A stretch of DNA of 64,000 nt from Bacteroidales bacterium. GTDB taxonomy: Bacteria > Bacteroidota > Bacteroidia > Bacteroidales > UBA932. A program made the position numbers and the translations under genes. Shown in pieces: positions 50,000 through 59,302 of this stretch; position 1 is the first letter of the stretch, and every line of letters begins with the position of its first letter. The stretch is from positions 48,962 through 112,961 of the forward strand of contig JAFVAU010000014.1 in the NCBI GenBank assembly GCA_017480345.1, written 5' to 3'. Below the pieces are notes generated by a model, which was given only the letters and a program-made list of their open reading frames with translations, did no database searches and was not told the origin of the DNA.

Positions 50000-52660
50000 A
50001 TGAAAAACCGAAAACGATTAACCCTGCTTATTGCCCTGGCTGTCCTTTCCGTCCCGGCCATGGCCGTGTTCACGGGCATGGATTTGGATGCCACGCTGTA
50101 CAACCTGAGACGTGAGCTGTTCCACGATTATCGGCAGATAGCCACTACCCGGGAAAGGCTGCAGGAAAGGAATGCGGCCCAGCACCAGCGCATGGTGGAT
50201 ATTGTCAAAAAGTGCAACGACCTGTCCCTGATGCTGTATTCCCAGAAGCAAGACTATACCTTCGACATTTCCTATGCCCTGGAGAAGGTGAGCCAGGAAT
50301 TCCGGGACTTCAACAAGAACCGTACGCCCTATGACCGGATAGTGGCCAACCTGGACATCGAGATAGACCGCTATGCGCGCCTGATAGAGTCTCTGCGCCG
50401 CCTCCCTCCGGAGCTTCGGGACGTGGAAGTGGTGCCGGACAGCCTGGCCTACCACAACGACACGCTGGACGCCCATCTGATGCAGAACGAGAGCCTGCTG
50501 CAGCAGGAGTTGCTGGAAAAGGTGGAGGCTGTGGTGGCCATGAATGAGGAGAGGGACAGTACGGAAGCATCGGCCTTCATCCTGAGCGAGTCCGGCCAGG
50601 CCGACCGCGATTCCTGCCTCTTCTACGCTTCCGAGCTGCTCAAGATGTATGCACAGACGCGGGAGCAGGTGATGGCCGACAGCACGCACTACCGGGAGGC
50701 CCGGCTGCGGATGGACGAGTCGTATGCCTACGCCCGGGAGTACTATGGCGTGCTGGAGAAAAAAGTGTTTGTGGAGGGGCAGACGCCCTGGGGCGCCATC
50801 CTGGCCCATCCCGCCACCTACTGGAAAGAGATGCGGAGGGCTGTGGGAGAGAAATTCAGCCTGTCCTTCATCCGGAAGGCCTTTACGGAAGACCAGCTGG
50901 ACGTAACCCAGGAAGAGATTGCCAATGACAACCAGCTGGTGAACTCCACCAAGGTTTTCTGGCTGGTGGTCTATGTCCTGGCCTTCTTCCTGCTATGGGT
51001 GCTCTCCGCCCTGATCCTGCTTCCGGTCTATCGTTTCGTTCCGTCGGTGGGGAAGCGGGTGGCTAAGGAGCAGCGGCGTTATCTGGCCCTGCTGCTGGCC
51101 TGTGTCCTGTTTGTGGGGCTCAGCTATGAAAGCTCGGACGACGACATGGTGCGCAAGACCCTGAGCATCATGCACACCTTCATGTGGCTGCTCATGGCCA
51201 TCACCGCGGCGCTTCTGATCCGCGTGAAGCCCGACAAACTCAAGGCCAGCCTCCGGATATATCTGCCCACCGTCTTCACGGCCATGTTCGTGATTACTTG
51301 CCGGATGCTGTTCGTCCCCAACGCTTTCCTGAATTTCTTCCTTCCGCCGCTGCTGCTTGTCATGGTGCTGTGGCAGCTCTTTGCCAATTTGCGGCGGAGC
51401 AGGAGAGTGGGCCGGACGGATGTCGTCATCGGCTGGGTTTCCTTCGCCATTACGTCCATCGCCACCCTTTGCGGCTGGGCCGGTTACATTTTCCTGGCCC
51501 TCATTGTCCTGGTGTGGTGGTATTTTCAGCTGGCTGTCATCCTGGCCATCGCTTCCATCTGGGACCTGATGCACCTGTACAAGGAGAAGCGCCTGGACAA
51601 GAAACTGTCGGCCCAGAAGGCCAAGATTACCTATGTGAGCGGGGCGGCCAAGGAGTCCCTGCTGTTCACCGCCACCTGGTTCTATGACTTGCTCAAAGAA
51701 GTGGTGGTTCCGCTGCTGGCCCTCGTTTCCATTCCCGCCTGCATCAACTGGGCGCTGGATGTCTTCGAGTTCAACGACTTGTACCGCACCATCTTTGAGG
51801 AGCCCTTCTTCCGTCAGGGAGAAATGCGGGTGTCCCTGTATAACCTGCTCTTCCTCACGGGCATGTTCGCCATCTTCCGTTACGGGAACAAGGCCATTCA
51901 CACCATTTGGCAGAGCTTTGAATACCGCCGCTTCATGCGCAAGCACAACCGGAAGACCGTCCGGAGCAACGAAATCAACCTCTCCTTAGGGAACAGCCTC
52001 ATCTCCGTGTTCCTCTGGTTCGTGTACCTGGACCTTTTCATCGTCACGCTGAACATCCCCACCGGATCGCTGGGACTCATCGCCGGCGGTCTGTCGGCCG
52101 GTATCGGTCTGGCTCTCAAGGATATCATCAACAACTTCATCTATGGTATCCAGCTCATGGGCGGCCGTTTGCGGGTCGGCGACTGGATCGAGTGCGACGG
52201 CGTGCGGGGCAAGGTGACGGACATCAACTACCAGACCACCCTGGTGGAGACCACGGACGCCACGCAGGTGGCCTTCCTGAACTCGTCCCTGTTCGGCAAG
52301 AACTTCACCAACCTCACCCGGAACAATTCCTACGAGTTCACCAAAGTTACCGTAGGCGTGGCATACGGAACCGACTTCGAGCGGGTAAGAGAGCTGCTGG
52401 AGAAGGGGCTGGAGCCCCTGAAGACGAAAGACGCCTACGGCCGCGACGTGGTGGATCCCACCCACGGCATCTACATCCGCTTCGGCAATTTTGCGGACAG
52501 CGCCGTCGAGGTGGCCGTCAAGCAGTACGTGCTGGTGCCGGAGCGTATCGGCTATATTGACCGTTGCAAGGAACTCGTTTACAAGACCTTGAACGAAGGC
52601 GGCGTCACCATCCCGTTCCCGCAGTGCGATGTGCATATGATTAAAGACGATAAAGATTAA
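50000..52660 (+). CDS. Large mechanosensitive channel of the MscS family
   Basis: 886 residues. Signal peptide (MKNRKRLTLLIALAVLSVPAMA), a periplasmic helical domain of about 280 residues, then about ten membrane segments (from residue 310) and the MscS pore near 690-725 (GGLSAGIGLALKDIINNFIY), followed by the beta domain (RVGDWIECDGVRGKVTDINY) and the alpha/beta vestibule. Size and plan resemble MscK/YbiO-type channels that release solutes on hypo-osmotic shock. The downstream membrane protein starts 5 bases later. Confidence 0.9.
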   Translation: MKNRKRLTLLIALAVLSVPAMAVFTGMDLDATLYNLRRELFHDYRQIATTRERLQERNAAQHQRMVDIVKKCNDLSLMLYSQKQDYTFDISYALEKVSQEFRDFNKNRTPYDRIVANLDIEIDRYARLIESLRRLPPELRDVEVVPDSLAYHNDTLDAHLMQNESLLQQELLEKVEAVVAMNEERDSTEASAFILSESGQADRDSCLFYASELLKMYAQTREQVMADSTHYREARLRMDESYAYAREYYGVLEKKVFVEGQTPWGAILAHPATYWKEMRRAVGEKFSLSFIRKAFTEDQLDVTQEEIANDNQLVNSTKVFWLVVYVLAFFLLWVLSALILLPVYRFVPSVGKRVAKEQRRYLALLLACVLFVGLSYESSDDDMVRKTLSIMHTFMWLLMAITAALLIRVKPDKLKASLRIYLPTVFTAMFVITCRMLFVPNAFLNFFLPPLLLVMVLWQLFANLRRSRRVGRTDVVIGWVSFAITSIATLCGWAGYIFLALIVLVWWYFQLAVILAIASIWDLMHLYKEKRLDKKLSAQKAKITYVSGAAKESLLFTATWFYDLLKEVVVPLLALVSIPACINWALDVFEFNDLYRTIFEEPFFRQGEMRVSLYNLLFLTGMFAIFRYGNKAIHTIWQSFEYRRFMRKHNRKTVRSNEINLSLGNSLISVFLWFVYLDLFIVTLNIPTGSLGLIAGGLSAGIGLALKDIINNFIYGIQLMGGRLRVGDWIECDGVRGKVTDINYQTTLVETTDATQVAFLNSSLFGKNFTNLTRNNSYEFTKVTVGVAYGTDFERVRELLEKGLEPLKTKDAYGRDVVDPTHGIYIRFGNFADSAVEVAVKQYVLVPERIGYIDRCKELVYKTLNEGGVTIPFPQCDVHMIKDDKD

Positions 52661-52665
52661 GTGCT

Positions 52666-53223
52666 ATGGAATTGCGATTCAAAGACAAAGGGACGATTTT
52701 CAATGTGGCGGTCACCATTTTTGCCGCCGTGGTTTCCGTGGGGACCATGCTCTTCGGCGTATGGCATTTCGGCGTTCAGCAAACTTGGCCGGAACTGGTG
52801 CTCAACCTGTTCTATATTGCCTGTTTGGTGATGATGTGGATGTATTTCTTCAATTACCGTATCACCACGGATCAGTTCAATTACTGGTGTTCCGTCTGTG
52901 TGGGATTTACGGTACTGCTGCGTGACATCCTCTTTGCGCCGCCGCTCCCGTATTATTCCCTCCGTCTGGCCTGCCTTACCCTCTCGGTGGCCATGCTGGT
53001 CCTGCTCACATACTTCTATGCGCGCAAGGATTGGGAAACCTATTCCAAGGCTAATCTGTGGCTCATCTGCTTCATCGACATTGTGATTGCGATGCTTTAT
53101 AACCTTGACATTATGTTGGAGCCCGCCGATGAAACCAGTACGTACATGATGGTGGAAATCTGGATCCGGCCCACCATCACCTACGGCCTGGTGGCTTGTT
53201 TTGTAAAGGGAAAAGAGGAATAG
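52666..53223 (+). CDS. Membrane protein of unknown function
   Basis: 185 residues with about six membrane helices, starting MELRFKDKGTIFNVAVTIFA. I do not recognise a family. It is rich in aromatic residues (WPELVLNLFYIACLVMMWMY). Closely follows the MscS-type gene and is probably co-transcribed with it. Confidence 0.7.
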   Translation: MELRFKDKGTIFNVAVTIFAAVVSVGTMLFGVWHFGVQQTWPELVLNLFYIACLVMMWMYFFNYRITTDQFNYWCSVCVGFTVLLRDILFAPPLPYYSLRLACLTLSVAMLVLLTYFYARKDWETYSKANLWLICFIDIVIAMLYNLDIMLEPADETSTYMMVEIWIRPTITYGLVACFVKGKEE

Positions 53224-53277
53224 TCATGCGCAAGAAGAACGTCGGCGAATTATGGAACAATTGAAAAATAAATAACC

Positions 53278-54903
53278 ATGAAAGCGGAAACCATCATTCT
53301 GGGCAACGTCATCACCATGGATGCGTTCAAGCCCTATGCAGAGGCTATTGCGGTGGCCGATGGAAAAATCATCTATGTTGGAAGCAAGGAGGCGGCCATG
53401 AAACTGAAGGGGGACAAGACCAAGGTCCTGGACTATGGAAGCAATTCCGTTTATCCGGGATTCCTGGAAGCGCATTGCCACCCCGGATTTGCCGGTAACA
53501 TCATGTTCGGCAGGGCTAACCTGGCGGAAGGCAAGACGCCGGAGGATTATCTGGCCATTCTGAAAAAGTATGTCCGGGAAAATCCGGATAAACCCCACTT
53601 CGTGGGTTCGGGCTGGGCCGATGATCTGCTGTATCAGCTGAATGCCAAGCAATTGGATGAGATTTGTCCGGACAAGCCCCTGATCAACCAAAGCAGCAGC
53701 GGTCACATGATGTGGGTCAATACCAAGGCGATGGAAGCCTTCGACATCAATGAAGACGCCGTGAAGCAGTGGGGAACGGAATGTATCCATGTGGACGAAA
53801 ACGGCAAACCGAACGGCCTGCTGGCCGAAAAGCCCGCCATCGACCTGGTGAAGAGGGTCCAGCCGGATCTGACGCAGGCGAAAAAGGAGCTGCTGGGCTT
53901 CCAGCAATATGCTTTCTCCAACGGATATACAGGTGTGTATGACGCCGGTTACCAGCTTCTGACCAAGCATGATCCCCGTGCCTACAAGGAGCTTGACGAT
54001 GAAGGCAAGTTGAAGATGTATTCCTTCTGCGGCAGTTTTGTCAACGACAATACCGACACCCCCGAGGAGGATATGGACAGGATTGCGCAGGAGGCGAAGG
54101 AGTATAATGGCAAGCATGTGAAAGTGATTGGCGCCAAGGTCTTTGCCGATGGCGTTGTGGAGGGCCACACCGCCTGGATGCTGGACGACTATGTGGACAA
54201 ACCCGGGTACAAGGGCGTAAGGAGATTCGATGACCATGACAAGATGGTAAGGCTTGTGAAGGCGGCGGCCGCGCATAAGATGAACGTTCACGTCCATTCC
54301 ATCGGCGACGGCGCCACCCGGGCTTGGGTTGATGCTTTTGCTGAGGCGCAGACCGAGGTGGGCGATTTTGATATGAGAAATGCCCTTGCCCATTTGCAGG
54401 AAGTGGCTCCGGAAGAGGTGAAGCGGATAGGAGAATATAATATCATGGCCGTATGCGGCATCATGTGGACCGTCAAGCATCCTGCCGGCTTCCCGCAGGA
54501 GGTGGCCTATGTGGGAGAAGAGAAGTCCAACAACGCCTATCCGGTCAAATCCATCATGGACGGAGGCGGTGTGGTGGCCAACCATTCAGACTACCCTGTG
54601 TCGCCGTTTTTCAGTGCCATCCAGGCATTCTGCATGGGCGTATTGAAGAAACTGCCGTCCTACCCGGACGAGTACATCCGCAATATCGACCAGGCGATCA
54701 GCCGGTATGAGGCGCTGCAGACACTGACAAGCAATGTGGCCTATATGTGGCACGAAGAGGACCGGATGGGTACCATCAGCCTGGGCAAGCTGGCCAACTT
54801 CGCTGTGTTGGACAAGGACCTCATGCACGACGATTTCACAGAGATCGAGAAGGCCAACATCCTCGCCACCATCGTGGACGGTGAAGTGGTATACAAAGCA
54901 TAA
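53278..54903 (+). CDS. Amidohydrolase (YtcJ-like)
   Basis: 541 residues. Starts with the composite beta domain (TIILGNVITMDAFKPYAEAI) and has metal motif PGFLEAHCHPG, a central KVIGAKVFADGVVEGHTAWM, a metal-binding NVHVHSIGDGATRAWVDAF and the end GTISLGKLANFAVLDKD. This order is typical of YtcJ/N-substituted formamide deformylase-like amidohydrolases. No signal peptide, so cytoplasmic. A gap of 54 bases precedes it. Next comes an esterase remnant. Confidence 0.88.
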   Translation: MKAETIILGNVITMDAFKPYAEAIAVADGKIIYVGSKEAAMKLKGDKTKVLDYGSNSVYPGFLEAHCHPGFAGNIMFGRANLAEGKTPEDYLAILKKYVRENPDKPHFVGSGWADDLLYQLNAKQLDEICPDKPLINQSSSGHMMWVNTKAMEAFDINEDAVKQWGTECIHVDENGKPNGLLAEKPAIDLVKRVQPDLTQAKKELLGFQQYAFSNGYTGVYDAGYQLLTKHDPRAYKELDDEGKLKMYSFCGSFVNDNTDTPEEDMDRIAQEAKEYNGKHVKVIGAKVFADGVVEGHTAWMLDDYVDKPGYKGVRRFDDHDKMVRLVKAAAAHKMNVHVHSIGDGATRAWVDAFAEAQTEVGDFDMRNALAHLQEVAPEEVKRIGEYNIMAVCGIMWTVKHPAGFPQEVAYVGEEKSNNAYPVKSIMDGGGVVANHSDYPVSPFFSAIQAFCMGVLKKLPSYPDEYIRNIDQAISRYEALQTLTSNVAYMWHEEDRMGTISLGKLANFAVLDKDLMHDDFTEIEKANILATIVDGEVVYKA

Positions 54904-54915
54904 AACAATCATACT

Positions 54916-55074
54916 ATGGAACTTGCAGAAATCAGAGAGTTCCAGCCGGACGCCAGCCTGCTGAGCCAGAGCTGGTTCATTGCGACGGTCATCCGCCTGT
55001 CGGAGGCGCAGGCCCAGGCCGGCGGCAAGTCCTACACCTACTACTACACGGTGGAGTCTGCCGTGCCCATGTGA
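54916..55074 (+). pseudogene. Remnant of a type-B carboxylesterase
   Basis: A 52-residue frame from ATG to TGA. Its part SLLSQSWFIATVIRLSEAQA and following 19 residues align with residues about 381-419 of the esterase at 62273-63850, with 21 of 39 identical, including the block QAGGK and a Y-Y-T-ES-PM pattern. The catalytic serine and histidine parts are absent. I infer a leftover piece of a third esterase gene; it could still be translated because ATG and stop are present. Confidence 0.7.
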
Positions 55075-55113
55075 CTGTAAAATGGAAGTGACAGGTTAGC
55101 AGTTACTTATGCG

Positions 55114-55149
55114 AAATCGCCTATGCAAACCCGCACAGGCGATTTTTTA
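55114..55149 (+). terminator. Intrinsic terminator after the amidohydrolase/esterase remnant
   Basis: AAATCGCCT (55114-55122), 14-base loop, AGGCGATTT (55137-55145), with a T run to 55149. Between it and the next promoter, 55150-55235 shows nothing recognisable. Confidence 0.85.
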
Positions 55150-55239
55150 TAATACGCTGACTTTTGGTTGGTTGCATTTTACGGGCATGGGAGACCTCCT
55201 CCCGGGGCTGGCGGTCTTGCTTTGTCACTGTTCTTTTTC

Positions 55240-55247
55240 TATATTTG
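55240..55247 (+). promoter_or_regulatory. -7 element ahead of the first YKAS micropeptide gene
   Basis: TATATTTG matches the -7 box. TTG (55217-55219) lies 20 bases upstream as a partial -33 box. Leader to the micropeptide ATG at 55291 is about 40 bases. Confidence 0.5.
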
Positions 55248-55290
55248 CAAATGCAATGTCGTTCATAACCCTGCAGGGTGAGCAAACCCT

Positions 55291-55371
55291 ATGAGTAACA
55301 TTATACCCATCGACTATTCCAAGCAGGCCAACGTAGCCAAACGCGTTGCCGCCTACAAGGCTTCCCGGTAG
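55291..55371 (+). CDS. Micropeptide 1 with [12 protein letters not shown] motif
   Basis: 26 residues, MSNIIPIDYSKQ followed by [14 protein letters not shown]. The 12-residue part [12 protein letters not shown] is identical in micropeptide 2 (59670-59747), and the DNA differs at 7 positions in 6 codons, all synonymous. That pattern indicates selection on the peptide. The part is basic and could form an amphipathic helix. It is 32 bases upstream of the lipoprotein gene. No function is known to me. It could instead be a leader peptide or the preserved end of a larger lost protein. Confidence 0.6.
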   Translation: MSNIIPIDYSKQANVAKRVAAYKASR

Positions 55372-55403
55372 AGTAATCTGAAAAAACTTATAAAAGGAGT
55401 ATC

Positions 55404-57308
55404 ATGATAAAATCTTTCAAACAGATGTGCAGCGCCATCCTGCTTTGTGTTGCCGCAGTCGGGTTCATCTCGTCGTGCCAAAAAGAGACCCCGCGCGTGG
55501 TGAACCCTGCGGATGTAGAGCTTTCTAATTATGACTGGGACGTTGTTTTCCCTTACGAGGTTTATATGGCTGCGGGAGCGGCTGCAGAGCTGAAAGACGC
55601 GTATAGCGATTTTATCACCGTAGGGGCAAGTGCCATTACCGACAATACCTATATGGTGATTCTTGACAAGGTGAGCGACTTGCCGGAAGAGCAGTTTGTG
55701 GAACTGTACGAAAAAGGCGTTGTCATGGCCATTCTCCATCCCAAGAAGGCGGAGATTCAAGCTGTTTTCGAGCGTAATCCGGAAATGGGATATTTCCTGG
55801 ACGATGACAGCATTGACAGCGCGCTCCTTCTCGCTATCAGCGGTTGGAATAATGGTTATTACATTATTCCCAGTACAGAGGAATACTTGGAACGATACAG
55901 CTTTGAGTCGGATCATACCGTTGTTCCTGATCCCATGGACGCCGAGGCGGGAGAATACGACGCCAATGAGGCCCCGATCTATACAGATAAGGAGGCCCTT
56001 GAGAACGACCTTACCTACTATTTCTTTGGGACGTTTCTGGAAGATTTGCTTCGTCAGCAGGCTATTTACGATGCTGAAGTAGCGCAATCAAAAGCCGATG
56101 GGGAAGATAAAGATAAGGGGATCGCCAGTATCAAGAAGATTACGGGCAGGGTGCACGTTAGCGCATATGGCGTATTTTCTATCAACGAGGTCTTTTTCCG
56201 TACCAGTTACAGATTTAATGGCACTGCTCCCGTCACTGTCGCTTTCGACGTATATCCCATCCACGTATATGAAGGAGAGAACGGTGCAGGTGACTACTAT
56301 TTTATGGATATGACCGCCAATGTGGCCAATGAGAAGATGTTCCAGGGGAAGAGAGCCGAATGGACGTCCTTCTTCTGGGTGTATTTGCGCTGGTGCGGAG
56401 CTTACATTACATCTTTCAAGGTGAGAAATACGCTTATTGACAAAAACGGTCAGGCAGTCGCAGATTTCCCGTCAGAAGGTTTCCCTATCCCTGAAACCGT
56501 CAATAAGACCACCAATTATTCGAAAACAAAAACCTTTAATATTGGATGTGGCGTCAGCGCCAATCTGGGCGGAGAAAAAGGCAAGGATGTAGACGGCCAG
56601 AATGAAACAACCTCTTCGGGAATCAATGGCGGTGGCACGGTCAACGTAAATGCCGGCTGGAGCTGGTCGGATACCAAGAGTTGGACGGAGAAAGATGTTG
56701 ACGTGTCCAACAATTCCGCAAATAACACGGCTGCCTGGGGGCTTAAGTTTAATAATGTGCCTAAATTTGCCTTCTCTGAGGATCAAGGTTTCGATCTGGG
56801 TAATTCAGATACATATCGCAGTTCCATGCAAATTCGCGGTTCCTGGGTATGGTATATGTCGGACAAGCCGGATGATACTGAATCCGACCCCCTGCGCGTT
56901 AAGGTTGAAGCGGAAGGCAACTACGGCTTTATGAAATTCTGGGGAACCAAGGCCGATATGAACACTTATGACTGGCACTGTAGTTTTACGGATATTAAAC
57001 CCATGCCCAAGATTATAAACTACAGAGCCGGCAACCTGATCCTGAAGAACAATTTTGCGGGTAAATACATATCCAACATTATGGTGTATAACAGTAAGGG
57101 TCAGGCCTTGATTCCCAAATCAACATTCCAGAACAGCTACCCTGCCGGAACGGACATCAAACTGGGCGCCTATGCTTGCAAGGATGACTTGATGGTGAAG
57201 TTCAAAATGGATGGCAAGACCTACAAATATAGCCTGAACCCGTATGTCAAGACTGTCTTCAAGGATGACGTTATCCTCTACGCCGACAACGATTTCTCGG
57301 TGGAGTAA
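55404..57308 (+). CDS. Large lipoprotein with a possible leukocidin-like beta-hairpin region
   Basis: 634 residues. Signal peptide ending at Cys25 (ISSC). AAGGAG (55394-55399) lies close before the ATG. Residues about 30-220 are mixed and acidic; residues about 374-447 have alternating polar/hydrophobic strands and a Gly/Ser/Asn-rich turn (SANLGGEKGKDVDGQ, SGINGGGTVNVNAGWSWSDT, then WTEKDVDVSNNSANNTAAW), a pattern like the stem region of leukocidin/hemolysin-type pore formers. The C-terminal 100 residues look like a beta-sandwich. The overall match is by pattern only. Codon use is more AT-rich than in neighbouring housekeeping genes, which suggests an accessory gene. Confidence 0.6.
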   Translation: MIKSFKQMCSAILLCVAAVGFISSCQKETPRVVNPADVELSNYDWDVVFPYEVYMAAGAAAELKDAYSDFITVGASAITDNTYMVILDKVSDLPEEQFVELYEKGVVMAILHPKKAEIQAVFERNPEMGYFLDDDSIDSALLLAISGWNNGYYIIPSTEEYLERYSFESDHTVVPDPMDAEAGEYDANEAPIYTDKEALENDLTYYFFGTFLEDLLRQQAIYDAEVAQSKADGEDKDKGIASIKKITGRVHVSAYGVFSINEVFFRTSYRFNGTAPVTVAFDVYPIHVYEGENGAGDYYFMDMTANVANEKMFQGKRAEWTSFFWVYLRWCGAYITSFKVRNTLIDKNGQAVADFPSEGFPIPETVNKTTNYSKTKTFNIGCGVSANLGGEKGKDVDGQNETTSSGINGGGTVNVNAGWSWSDTKSWTEKDVDVSNNSANNTAAWGLKFNNVPKFAFSEDQGFDLGNSDTYRSSMQIRGSWVWYMSDKPDDTESDPLRVKVEAEGNYGFMKFWGTKADMNTYDWHCSFTDIKPMPKIINYRAGNLILKNNFAGKYISNIMVYNSKGQALIPKSTFQNSYPAGTDIKLGAYACKDDLMVKFKMDGKTYKYSLNPYVKTVFKDDVILYADNDFSVE

Positions 57309-57353
57309 TTTGGCAAAGTACAGAAGAGTGAAAAACAGTAAAAGAACAGCACG

Positions 57354-58904
57354 ATGAGTAACCTGAAAATAGAAAAGGCCGTTAAGTGCAACAACGGAAC
57401 CTTCGTGGGAAGCGAGACCGACGAACTGATTATCTGGAAGGGCATTCCCTATGCAACGCAGCCGCTGGGGAAACTTCGTTGGAAGAAGGCGCTTCCCGCC
57501 GCAGACGATGACGGCGTGTACGAGGCCACCAAGCCCGGCCACGTCCCCATCGGGCCCGTGAACGATTCGAACGGAACGGCGGAGTTCGGCGAGGACTGCC
57601 TGGTGCTGAACGTCTATTGCAATACCGGCTGCACGGACATGAAGAAACCCGTTATGGTGTGGATTCATGGCGGCGGATTCTGCGCCGAATCCCAGGCGTC
57701 GCCCCTCTACGACCTTACCGGTATTGCCAAGCAGTGCCCCGACATCCTGTTCGTGTCCATCGACTACCGGCTCGGTTTCCTGGGATTCATGAACTTCGAG
57801 CGGGTTCCCGGCGGAGAGAACTTCAAGGAGGCCGGCAACCTGGGCCTGCTGGACCAGCTTGAGGCTCTCAGGTGGGTACAGAAAAACATCGCCGGGTTCG
57901 GCGGCGATCCGGACAATGTGACGATTTTCGGTGAGTCGGCAGGCTCGGCCAGCGTCACCTTCCTCCCGCTTATCGAAGGAAGCGAGGGCCTCTTCAAAAG
58001 AATCATTGCCCAGAGCGCCAATATCGCCTACTGCGACACCATGGAACACGGTATCCACGTTACGCAGAACTTCCTGTCCGTAACAGGCTGCCAGACCATG
58101 GACGAACTGATGGTGCTCACCACCGGGCAGCTTGTGGACGCCTATCTGAAAGCGGCGCTCATTGACAAGAACTGCCTTCTGGGAACGGCCAACTTCCCGC
58201 TCCTGGACGGCGTCACGCTGCCCGAGGACCGGGCGGAGATGTATAAGATGTGGGGAGACGGGAAGCGGGCCAAGATAGACATGATGATTGGATCCAATCA
58301 GGATGAAATCAGGTACTTTGTTCCGTCCGAGGGTGGAGAAGAAGGCTTCCTGAATACGCTGAGGTGGATTGCCAAGCGGGACCGCGCGCTGCTTAACGGG
58401 CAGGAGAAGGCCATGTATGACGAGTTTATGGCTACGCTTGCCGGCGAAAGCGAGGGGAGCAGGTTGGAGCAGTACTGCAACGACATCAACTTCCGCGCCG
58501 GCAATACCGACATGGCCATCAGGCATGCTGCCGCGGGTGGCAACACCTACATGTACTTCGTCAATAAGCCGGTGACAACCCCCTATCTTGGCGCCATACA
58601 CGCGGCCGAACTTTCGTACCTGTTTGACAACTGCATTGAGGACCCGATGGGAAGCGGAGAAATCGTTGGAAACGACGAGTGCGAGTTCCGCCATGTGGTG
58701 AAGGAGATGTGGACCAACTTTGCCAGGACAGGCAACCCCTCCACCGACAAATACGAGTGGAAGAAGTTCTCGGGCGAAGACCGACAGACCATGGTCTTTG
58801 ACGACACCATCGGCATGCAGAAGGATATTTTCGGAAGGCGGGAAGACCTCATGATGTCCTGGGCCGAGCGCCTTGGGAACGGGTCCTCCAAGAGAGTTTG
58901 CTAA
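57354..58904 (+). CDS. Type-B carboxylesterase (para-nitrobenzyl esterase-like) 1
   Basis: 516 residues, no signal peptide. Oxyanion loop VMVWIHGGGFCAES, nucleophile in FGESAGSASV (Ser about 194) and the His in GAIHAAELSYLFDN (about 415) give a complete triad with an acidic residue between. The N-terminal block FVGSETDELIIWKGIPYATQ and PLGKLRWKKA are family signatures. It hydrolyses carboxylic esters; natural substrate unknown. A second full copy lies at 62273 and a remnant at 54916. Confidence 0.92.
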   Translation: MSNLKIEKAVKCNNGTFVGSETDELIIWKGIPYATQPLGKLRWKKALPAADDDGVYEATKPGHVPIGPVNDSNGTAEFGEDCLVLNVYCNTGCTDMKKPVMVWIHGGGFCAESQASPLYDLTGIAKQCPDILFVSIDYRLGFLGFMNFERVPGGENFKEAGNLGLLDQLEALRWVQKNIAGFGGDPDNVTIFGESAGSASVTFLPLIEGSEGLFKRIIAQSANIAYCDTMEHGIHVTQNFLSVTGCQTMDELMVLTTGQLVDAYLKAALIDKNCLLGTANFPLLDGVTLPEDRAEMYKMWGDGKRAKIDMMIGSNQDEIRYFVPSEGGEEGFLNTLRWIAKRDRALLNGQEKAMYDEFMATLAGESEGSRLEQYCNDINFRAGNTDMAIRHAAAGGNTYMYFVNKPVTTPYLGAIHAAELSYLFDNCIEDPMGSGEIVGNDECEFRHVVKEMWTNFARTGNPSTDKYEWKKFSGEDRQTMVFDDTIGMQKDIFGRREDLMMSWAERLGNGSSKRVC

Positions 58905-58915
58905 TAATTGATACC

Positions 58916-59248
58916 ATGATAGAGATAACCATAAGCGTTGGCTTGAACGATGCCGCCACTAAACGGCAGAAGTATAACACCGAGATGTACGTGGACGTAA
59001 TGAAGCACGTATGTCAAAGTTACCATGTCCCTTTCTCGTATATCGTTTCAGAAGGTGGCTATTTCCACGAAAATGGTGACTTTACACAGGAAAAGACGCT
59101 TGTTATCTGTTTGCTGGACCCTAAGAAAGGTGTAGTGGAAGCCATCGCAAAGGATCTCTGCGTTTTTTTCCATCAAGAAAGCGTCTTGATAACCGAGAGT
59201 AAGGTCAAGTCCTTTTTTATAAAAGAAAAACTGCCAGTAGAAGAATAG
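58916..59248 (+). CDS. Small protein of unknown function
   Basis: 110 residues from ATG 58916 (MIEITISVGLNDAATKRQKY), soluble, with a ferredoxin-like alternation of strands and helices. I do not recognise the family; it has a block EGGYFHENGDFTQEKTLVIC. It follows the esterase after 11 bases and ends in TAG. In the same frame that stop is followed by SNTWGR and a second TAG, a tail duplicated at 62223-62242. Confidence 0.65.
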   Translation: MIEITISVGLNDAATKRQKYNTEMYVDVMKHVCQSYHVPFSYIVSEGGYFHENGDFTQEKTLVICLLDPKKGVVEAIAKDLCVFFHQESVLITESKVKSFFIKEKLPVEE

Positions 59249-59249
59249 A

Positions 59250-59269
59250 GCAACACCTGGGGAAGATAG
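59250..59269 (+). repeat. 20-base repeat coding (x)NTWGR-stop, copy 1
   Basis: GCAACACCTGGGGAAGATAG is identical to 62223-62242. Here it lies directly after a stop codon and in the same frame as the small gene before it. Confidence 0.85.
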
Positions 59270-59302
59270 CGGCTCCATCTGTGTATAAACCATAGAAAAG
59301 CA

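Noticed and set aside
53225-53263. 12-codon frame MRKKNVGELWNN before the amidohydrolase
   Set aside because: Too short and without a second copy in the window; I could not separate it from chance.
57120-58694. 524-codon minus-strand frame
   Set aside because: Antisense to esterase 1, which has a full catalytic triad.
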